From: Allosphingosinicella sp.
GTDB taxonomy: Bacteria; Pseudomonadota; Alphaproteobacteria; Sphingomonadales; Sphingomonadaceae
Direction of reading: 5' to 3'
Assembly (NCBI GenBank): GCA_030146745.1
Contig: JASLBD010000063.1
Coordinates: 1 to 20,016, forward strand
Length of the DNA: 20,016 bases
The position numbers were made by a program, and so were the translations under genes. Below, in pieces: positions 14,625 through 20,016 of the stretch; position 1 is the first letter of the stretch; each line of letters opens with the position of its first letter. Under the pieces are notes generated by a model. The model was not told the origin of the DNA. It searched no databases and saw only the letters and a program-made list of their open reading frames with translations.

Positions 14625-15779
14625 ATGGCCCCGCCCCGCTTCGCCTTTTCCGTCACCGCCATCGACGGCGCCGCCCGCACCGGCATTATCGCGATGCGCC
14701 GGGGCGAGATACGGACGCCCGCCTTCATGCCCGTGGGCACGGCGGCGACCGTCAAGGCGATGAAGCCGGCCGACGTTCGCGCGGCAGGCGCCGACATCCT
14801 CCTCGGCAACACCTACCACCTCATGCTCCGGCCCGGCGCGGAGCGGGTGGCGCGGCTGGGCGGGCTTCACGCCTTCATGGGCTGGGAGCGGCCGATCCTG
14901 ACCGACAGCGGCGGCTATCAGGTGATGAGCCTGTCGGAGCTGGCCAAGGTCACGGAGGAGGGGGTGGCGTTCAGCAGCCATCTCGACGGCTCGCGGCACA
15001 TGATCAGCGCGGAACGGTCGATGGAGATCCAGCGCCTGCTCGGCTCCGACATCGTCATGGCGTTCGACCAATTGGTGCCGACGACTTCGACTCGCGACGA
15101 GCAGGCGGCGGCGATGGAGCGCTCGATGCGCTGGGCGAGGCGGTCCCGCGACGCGTTCGACTCGGGGGAAGAGCATGCCGCGGGCGCGGCTTTGTTCGGC
15201 ATTCAGCAGGGGGCGCTCGACGAAGGGCTTCGGCGGGCTTCGGCGGAGGCGCTGACCGAGATCGGCTTCGACGGCTATGCGGTCGGCGGGCTGGCGGTGG
15301 GGGAGGGGCAGGAGGCGATGTTCGGCTGCCTCGATTTCGCCCCCGCCATGCTCCCGGCGGACCGGCCGCGCTACCTGATGGGAGTCGGCAAGCCCGACGA
15401 CATCGTCGGAGCGGTCGAGCGCGGAATCGACATGTTCGACTGCGTTCTCCCGACCCGCTCGGGTCGGACCGGCCAGGCCTTCACCCGCGCCGGGCCGATC
15501 AACATCCGCAACGCCCGCTTCGCCGAGGATGCAGGCCCGCTCGATTCGGCCTGCTCCTGCCCGGTCTGCGGGACATGGGCGCGGGCCTATCTCCACCATC
15601 TCGTCCGTTCCGGAGAGATCCTGGGGGCGATGCTGATGACGGAGCATAATATGTTTTTCTATCAAAGCCTTATGAGCGACCTGAGGGAAGCCGTCGCGGG
15701 CGGCGGACTCGCCGCTTTCGCGGCCGATTTCCGGGCGCTCTACCGGTCCCGCCGAGAGCCTTCGGGGTTGAAAATTTGA
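14625..15779 (+). CDS. tgt: tRNA-guanine(34) transglycosylase
   Basis: A 384-residue bacterial TGT that swaps guanine for preQ1 at the wobble position of tRNAs with GUN anticodons. Asp94 ([10 protein letters not shown]) is the general base and Asp272 ([14 protein letters not shown]) the nucleophile. MAFDQLVP and GGLAVGE form the base-binding pocket. The zinc site is Cys310, Cys312, Cys315 (CSCPVC) and His341. All key positions match the Zymomonas mobilis enzyme with a constant offset of 8. TAGGAG lies nine bases before the ATG. Its usual partner queA is 2.9 kb upstream, separated by the arsenic cassette. Confidence 0.97.
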   Translation: MAPPRFAFSVTAIDGAARTGIIAMRRGEIRTPAFMPVGTAATVKAMKPADVRAAGADILLGNTYHLMLRPGAERVARLGGLHAFMGWERPILTDSGGYQVMSLSELAKVTEEGVAFSSHLDGSRHMISAERSMEIQRLLGSDIVMAFDQLVPTTSTRDEQAAAMERSMRWARRSRDAFDSGEEHAAGAALFGIQQGALDEGLRRASAEALTEIGFDGYAVGGLAVGEGQEAMFGCLDFAPAMLPADRPRYLMGVGKPDDIVGAVERGIDMFDCVLPTRSGRTGQAFTRAGPINIRNARFAEDAGPLDSACSCPVCGTWARAYLHHLVRSGEILGAMLMTEHNMFFYQSLMSDLREAVAGGGLAAFAADFRALYRSRREPSGLKI

Positions 15780-15782
15780 GGT

Positions 15783-15819
15783 TTCCCACCATCTGGGGTA
15801 GAGAGCGGCCTGGTGGGAA
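15783..15819. repeat. Perfect 9-bp inverted repeat after tgt
   Basis: TTCCCACCA (15783-15791) and TGGTGGGAA (15811-15819) flank 19 bp. The left arm begins 3 bp past the tgt stop. It may terminate tgt, or act as an operator for the following hydrolase gene. A second, shorter dyad, CCGGT-tg-ACCGG, lies at 15847-15858 and overlaps a TTGACC -35-like hexamer. Confidence 0.45.
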
Positions 15820-15918
15820 TTCTACGATCTTCGGCGCGACGAGGGACCGGTTGACCGGCCCCGCGCTTGCCAGGGATCGGCGGCCGCAATAGAGCGCCCG
15901 TCCTTTCCGGAGTAGTTG

Positions 15919-17139
15919 ATGCCGTCGAACGAACTCCTGCTGCGCCGACCCTTCCTGCCCCGGCTTCCGGAGCTGAGGCACTGGCTCGCGTCCGCCGTTC
16001 TGGCGACGATGGCCAGCCTCTATGTGGTGGCCGGCCTCAGCCTCGCCTGGCTGGAGCCGGCGAGCGCCACGCCCAACGCGCGCCTCGCCGACAACGGGCG
16101 CGGGATTCCCGGGCTCGGTATTCCGCCCCGGCCCGAGCCGCTTCAGTTCCGCGATGTCGCGCCTCAGGACGCGGTGACGATCAACGCCGCGGTTCCGCTC
16201 TCGACCCTTCCCAATCCCGCCGCCCGACCGTTCACGGTCGCCTTCGCGACTCCGGCCGACCGCCTTCGCGCGGTCGAGTGCCTGACCGCCGCCGTCTATT
16301 ACGAAGCGGCGATTGAATCGACGGCGGGCCAGCAGGCCGTCGCCCAGGTCGTCCTCAACCGTGCCCGCCACCCGGCCTATCCGCGCACCGTGTGCGGAGT
16401 GGTCTTCCAGGGCCAGGAGCGGGCGACCGGCTGCCAGTTCACCTTCACCTGCGACGGAGCGCTCCGCCGTACCCCGTCGGCCTCGGGCTGGGCGCGCGCG
16501 CGCCGGGTCGCCGAGGAAGCCCTCGCCGGCAAGGTCTTCGCCCCCGTGGGCTGGGCGACCCATTATCACACCAATTGGGTCGTCCCCTATTGGAGCTCCA
16601 GCCTGACCAAGCTCGCCAACATCGGCACCCACATCTTCTACCGCTGGGAAGGCGGCTGGGGCAAACCGGCCGCGTTCCGCTTCGCACCCGGCCGGGTCGA
16701 GCCGCAGATCGCCAAGATGCGCAGCCTGACCTCCGACCCGACCAGCCTCGCCGACGCTCCGGCGATCGACGACGCCGCCGCTTTGGCCGCCGCCGAAGCC
16801 GCGGCCGCCGCCGCCGCCGCAGTCGAGGTGGGGACCAAGGCTCCGGGCAGCATCGACAGCTTCGCCCGAGCCGTCCTTCGCCGCTACGAGCCGCCCAGCG
16901 CCGAGGCGTCGACCGCGGCGGTGCAGGTGCGCTCCGGCAAGCCGCTTTCGGCGAGCACGCATTGGGCGCTCTCCGGGCTGCCCGAGAAGCCGGAGGCGGG
17001 CGCCGCCGCCAAGCCCGCCGCCCCGGCGGCCGCGAAGCCGGAGGCGCCGGCCACGGCGGAAGCCGCGCCCAAATGCCTCGAGGGCGTGCGCCGGGTGCTG
17101 AGCGGCAAGGCGGTGTCGGAGAAAACCCCGGGCTGCTGA
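15919..17139 (+). CDS. SleB-type cell wall hydrolase
   Basis: A 406-residue protein. A basic start and one hydrophobic segment (about 24-45, WLASAVLATMASLYVVAGLS) act as signal anchor or signal peptide. A linker of about 65 residues follows, then the Hydrolase_2/SleB domain (about 118-245): CLTAAVYYEAAIES with the probable catalytic Glu129, QAVAQVVLNRARHP, FTFTCDG and ATHYHTNWV. It likely cleaves peptidoglycan glycan strands in the periplasm. The rest is low-complexity Ala/Pro/Lys sequence (AALAAAEAAAAAAAAVEVG), ending in a short cysteine-containing segment (CLEGVRRVLSG ... TPGC). The ATG at 15919 has GGAG six bases upstream. In sphingomonads such proteins are chromosomal and unrelated to sporulation. 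Confidence 0.88.
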   Translation: MPSNELLLRRPFLPRLPELRHWLASAVLATMASLYVVAGLSLAWLEPASATPNARLADNGRGIPGLGIPPRPEPLQFRDVAPQDAVTINAAVPLSTLPNPAARPFTVAFATPADRLRAVECLTAAVYYEAAIESTAGQQAVAQVVLNRARHPAYPRTVCGVVFQGQERATGCQFTFTCDGALRRTPSASGWARARRVAEEALAGKVFAPVGWATHYHTNWVVPYWSSSLTKLANIGTHIFYRWEGGWGKPAAFRFAPGRVEPQIAKMRSLTSDPTSLADAPAIDDAAALAAAEAAAAAAAAVEVGTKAPGSIDSFARAVLRRYEPPSAEASTAAVQVRSGKPLSASTHWALSGLPEKPEAGAAAKPAAPAAAKPEAPATAEAAPKCLEGVRRVLSGKAVSEKTPGC

Positions 17140-17150
17140 GACAAGTTTCC

Positions 17151-17161
17151 ACAGTAACTGT
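17151..17161. promoter_or_regulatory. 11-bp palindrome upstream of the beta-helix gene
   Basis: ACAGTAACTGT is a perfect dyad between the hydrolase stop and the ribosome binding site of the next gene (AAGGAG, 17171-17176), with looser GTTT/AAAC flanks. It could be an operator; chance is possible. Confidence 0.3.
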
Positions 17162-17184
17162 TTCAAACCCAAGGAGCCCGGGGA

Positions 17185-18981
17185 ATGCTGACCAGCCTTA
17201 CCGCCCAAGGTGCAATCCCCGACGCGCGCGAGATTCGCGATGCGGTCATGAACTCCAATTCGCCGTCGCTTACGAGCGCGAGCGCGGATTTTACGTCGGA
17301 TGACGTTGGCAAGTCCGTAATCGTCTCCGGAGCAGGTGCAAGCGGCGCGAAGTTGCGCGCCACGATTGCGAGTTTCGTGTCCGAGTCGGCCGTTGACCTT
17401 TCGGTTTCGGCCACTACTTCGGTGGACAACGCGACGGCGGTATTTGGGACCGACTGCTCCACCGCGCTTTTGGCGGGCCTTCAGGCGCTCTCCACCGCAC
17501 GGGGCGGCGTCCTCGAAATCGACGGCCTGTTCCTTCTCGTCGAACCAGTGAGCCTGTCCTTCGGTGGCGAGACGGATACCATCGGAATTACCATTCGCGG
17601 CACCGGGACGGACTCGGCTTTCTGGCTTGGCACCGACTCGACCGCCGACGCAATCTCCCTGACGGGGGCGAAAGTCACCATCTCCGATATCAACTTCGTC
17701 GGCCTCTACGGCTCGAATGTCGATGCGCGGCGCGTCCTAAATCTGCTCAACATCGGCGCCTGGATAGAGGGCTGTGGATTCCACGGAATAGCCGCATCTC
17801 AGGGTGAAATCCACGCCACGGGCTGCTACCTCAACACCCGTGATCTCGTGTTCAGCGGCTCCTTCGCGATGGGCGGGCTGCATTGCAACATCGAGAACTG
17901 GAACTGGCTTTCCTACTCGGACGAACGCAGCCAGTTCATCGACTACGGATATTTTCGCAGCCGCTACTATGGCAAGAGCGGCATTGGCGGCAACCTCGGG
18001 TGGATTCGTGCGGGCACTTCCACCACCAGCCTTGGCGCTCGCGGGGCGGGTGTATTTCGCATGACCGATACCGTCATGGACGAAGCGACCATGCGCGGGG
18101 TGGTCATTGTCCCGACGTCCGGACGCATTCCCCATGTCGAACTGGACGGATTGCGCCAGAATCTCACCAGCGCCGAGACGGGGCGCGGCCTGCATATGGA
18201 GAAGGTGGATTCCGCCGTCATCCGCAATTGCTGGCAGGGCCTGTCTCCGGTTCCGACGCTGATCGGCCACTTCCAGGATTGCGGCACTGTCCTCATCGAC
18301 AGCCTGAAGCTGAGCGCGTCGGTGAACAAGATTTCCGCAACCAACGTGGAGGCGCTGATACTGAAGGACACGACCGGCGTTGAGACGTTCACCTTCAGCA
18401 ACGTCAACTATCATCCGGTGAGGAGCCGCTACGGCAATTTCGCCATAGTCAAGAGCGGAGCGGTTTCCGATGCGGATTTCGACCACCCGCCCGCATTCGG
18501 GACGCTCGGCTTCGACCGCCAGAATAATCGGCTCTACGTCAATCGGCTCGCGGGCGGCGGCTGGCTCTACTTCGACAAGGACGGCGGCGAGGTTCTCGGG
18601 CCCGAGCTGGTCGTCAACGGAAGCGGCCAGAACGGCACTGTTGGTTGGACCACGGCCAACGGCGCCACGCTTACCGCCGTATCCGGGCCCGCCCTCAGGG
18701 TGACGAATACCGCGCCGAGCGGACGGATTTATCAGGCGGTTCAGGTCGTGCCCGGGCAGAGCTATCACTTCGCGGCGATTGTCCCGAACTACACCGCCGG
18801 CTCGGTCATTCGAGTCGGCGCCAGCCCCGGCTCCGGGGATTATGTCAGCATCACCGGCGTCACTGGCGGGACAGGCTCGTTCGTGTCGAACCACTCGACG
18901 CTGTATGTAACCCTCATCATCAACAGCTCCACGACGGGTCATTATTCCGACTTCACCGGCGTGTCGTTGAGGGCTTCGTAG
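17185..18981 (+). CDS. Tailspike-like right-handed beta-helix protein (possible polysaccharide lyase/depolymerase)
   Basis: A 598-residue protein resembling phage tailspike and pectate-lyase-superfamily proteins. The N-terminus (LTSASADFTSDDVGKSVIVS, then GAGASGAKLRATI) matches the head of many such phage proteins. Residues of about 100-410 give short beta-strand-like repeats typical of a parallel beta-helix (GVLEIDGLFLLVEPVSLSFG, ITIRGTGTDSAFWLG, VDSAVIRNCW). FGTLGFDRQNNRLYV, then WLYFDKDGG, resembles tailspike ends. The last 120 residues (LVVNGSGQNGTVGWTTANGA onward) look like a carbohydrate-binding jelly-roll module. There is no signal peptide. AAGGAG lies 8 bp before the ATG. GC is visibly lower than in neighbours (about 52-58% in sampled lines, against 78% in a line of the preceding gene). 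No other phage gene is nearby. The glycan substrate and catalytic residues cannot be assigned. Confidence 0.75.
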   Translation: MLTSLTAQGAIPDAREIRDAVMNSNSPSLTSASADFTSDDVGKSVIVSGAGASGAKLRATIASFVSESAVDLSVSATTSVDNATAVFGTDCSTALLAGLQALSTARGGVLEIDGLFLLVEPVSLSFGGETDTIGITIRGTGTDSAFWLGTDSTADAISLTGAKVTISDINFVGLYGSNVDARRVLNLLNIGAWIEGCGFHGIAASQGEIHATGCYLNTRDLVFSGSFAMGGLHCNIENWNWLSYSDERSQFIDYGYFRSRYYGKSGIGGNLGWIRAGTSTTSLGARGAGVFRMTDTVMDEATMRGVVIVPTSGRIPHVELDGLRQNLTSAETGRGLHMEKVDSAVIRNCWQGLSPVPTLIGHFQDCGTVLIDSLKLSASVNKISATNVEALILKDTTGVETFTFSNVNYHPVRSRYGNFAIVKSGAVSDADFDHPPAFGTLGFDRQNNRLYVNRLAGGGWLYFDKDGGEVLGPELVVNGSGQNGTVGWTTANGATLTAVSGPALRVTNTAPSGRIYQAVQVVPGQSYHFAAIVPNYTAGSVIRVGASPGSGDYVSITGVTGGTGSFVSNHSTLYVTLIINSSTTGHYSDFTGVSLRAS

Positions 18982-19049
18982 TCGGGTTAGAGCCGTGGGT
19001 TTGCAAAGTGGATAATCGCCATACACGTTCAGGGTGACGGCTCGGGGTC

Positions 19050-20016
19050 TCACCCCTTCAGCACGAACCTCTGCAGCTTGCCGGTCGCCGTCTTGGGAAG
19101 CGCCTCCACGAATTCGACGTCGCGGGGATATTTGTAGGGGGCGATCGTCGCCTTCACATGGTCCTGGAGCTCGCGGGCCAACGCTTCGCAGGGCTCCCGG
19201 CCGTCGGGAACCACGAACGCCTTCACCCTCTGCCCGCGCTCCTCGCACGGCACGCCCACGACCGCGCATTCCTGGACCGCGGGATGGGCGTAGAGGGCGT
19301 TCTCGACCTCCGGCGCGGCGATATTGTAGCCGGCCGAGACGATCATGTCGTCCGAACGGGCGACGTACCAGAAATAGCCCTGCTCGTCGGCCCGGTAGGT
19401 GTCGCCGGTGACGTTCCAGCCGCCCCGGACGTAATCCGACTGGCGCTCGTCGTCGAAATAGCGGCAGCCGGTCGGCCCCTTCACCGCCAGCCGGCCGGTG
19501 CCGTGGGGCAAAGGCCGGTCCTCGCCGTCGAGGACGCAGGCGCGATAGCCCGGCACTGTCTTGCCGGTTGCGCCGGGGCGGATATCATCGCCCGAGGCCG
19601 ATATGAAGATATGCATCATCTCGGTCGCTCCAATGCCATCGACGATGCGGAGGCCGGTTGCCTCTTTCCACGCGTGCCAAGTGGCTGCGGGGAGGTGCTC
19701 ACCGGCCGAGACGCAGGTGCGCAAGGAAGCAATCGAACCTTGGAGAGCTTCCGTTCCGCGTTCCTGCAGCAATCCCCGCATTGCTTTATAGGCCGTGGGG
19801 GCGGTGGCGAGCACGGTAACCTGGTGCCGTTCGACCGCGTCCAGCAACGCGGCACGATTGGGCTGCTCGATCGTCACCGCCGCGCCGCCGAACCGCCACG
19901 GGAAGATGAGCAGCATGCCGAGGCCGAAGGTGAAGGCGATCGGCGCCGAGCAGGCCCAGCGGCTGCTTGGTTCCGGCTTCAGCACATGCCGGGCGAAGCT
20001 GTCCGCGCAGGCGAGG
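19050..20016 (-). CDS. 2-aminobenzoate/benzoate-CoA ligase family protein (AMP-forming), 5' end outside window
   Basis: The C-terminal part (about 322 residues) of an ANL-superfamily acyl-CoA ligase; the frame stays open to the right edge. PIAFTFGLGMLLIFPWRFGG, IVDGIGATEMMHIFISASG, GWNVTGDTYRADEQGYFWYV, then ARSDDMIVSAGYNIAAPEVE and PKTATGKLQRFVL are the A-motifs through the catalytic lysine (TGK). The GATEMMHIF block is typical of the aminobenzoate/benzoate-CoA ligase branch. The enzyme activates an aromatic acid with ATP and CoA, the first step of an aerobic CoA-dependent ring degradation route. The exact substrate is uncertain. Its downstream end converges on the beta-helix gene with 68 bp between the stops. 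Confidence 0.9.
   Translation of the reverse strand, partial: LACADSFARHVLKPEPSSRWACSAPIAFTFGLGMLLIFPWRFGGAAVTIEQPNRAALLDAVERHQVTVLATAPTAYKAMRGLLQERGTEALQGSIASLRTCVSAGEHLPAATWHAWKEATGLRIVDGIGATEMMHIFISASGDDIRPGATGKTVPGYRACVLDGEDRPLPHGTGRLAVKGPTGCRYFDDERQSDYVRGGWNVTGDTYRADEQGYFWYVARSDDMIVSAGYNIAAPEVENALYAHPAVQECAVVGVPCEERGQRVKAFVVPDGREPCEALARELQDHVKATIAPYKYPRDVEFVEALPKTATGKLQRFVLKG

Noticed and set aside
15670..17208. 512-codon minus-strand frame opposite the cell-wall hydrolase
   Set aside because: Gly/Arg-rich translation with no recognisable motif, and the plus strand carries SleB catalytic motifs.
19036..19056. GGGGT-ctc-ACCCC hairpin at the ligase stop codon
   Set aside because: Only five base pairs, overlapping the coding end and without a T-tract; too weak to call a terminator.
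17737..19269. 510-codon minus-strand frame opposite the beta-helix gene
   Set aside because: It overlaps both the beta-helix gene and, in another frame, the CoA ligase end, and shows no domain; the plus-strand frame has a good ribosome binding site and tailspike-like motifs.

Overview
The window is about 20 kb of high-GC DNA with gene content typical of an alphaproteobacterium, most likely a sphingomonad. The reasons are a TrcR/DUF1013 regulator, a DUF1192 protein, Acr3-type arsenic genes, and a tRNA-guanine transglycosylase whose catalytic and zinc residues sit at a constant offset of 8 from those known for the Zymomonas mobilis enzyme. The taxonomic call is inference from family resemblance. 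No rRNA, complete tRNA, CRISPR array or transposase gene was seen.

Left part (1-6715): clpA (minus strand) runs off the left edge and carries one in-frame amber codon directly after its first AAA+ domain's sensor-1 motif; the rest of the protein is intact beyond the stop. Next come a small DUF1192 gene (minus), a quinone oxidoreductase-glutathione S-transferase pair (plus, overlapping), a small secreted or membrane hypothetical (minus), then trcR and a metallo-beta-lactamase-fold hydrolase gene (plus, overlapping).

Accessory stretch 1 (6716-8163): three small minus-strand genes (HPF/RaiA-like, a 71-residue unknown and CsbD) look like a stress-response group. Behind them lie an AT-rich patch and a decayed copy of the 3' end of a metallo-hydrolase gene, which abuts xseB.

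Core block (8164-11755 and 14625-15779): xseB-ispA, a REP-like inverted repeat, then coaD-cyclophilin-queA and, further on, tgt. queA and tgt catalyse two steps of queuosine modification and are commonly adjacent. Here an arsenic cassette (arsR-arsC-acr3, three tightly packed genes) separates them. It is flanked by repeat-rich non-coding DNA on the left, and on the right by a broken reading-frame remnant and a 109-bp element with 13-bp terminal inverted repeats.

Right part (15780-20016): a SleB-type cell-wall hydrolase, then an orphan 598-residue protein resembling a phage tailspike beta-helix with visibly lower GC, and finally the C-terminal part of an aryl-CoA ligase (2-aminobenzoate/benzoate-CoA ligase family, minus strand) cut by the right edge.

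The main points of interest are the clpA amber codon, the two insertions into otherwise ordinary housekeeping neighbourhoods, the metallo-hydrolase remnant, the inverted-repeat element, and the orphan tailspike-like protein. I see no convincing evidence of a wholly new multi-gene system.
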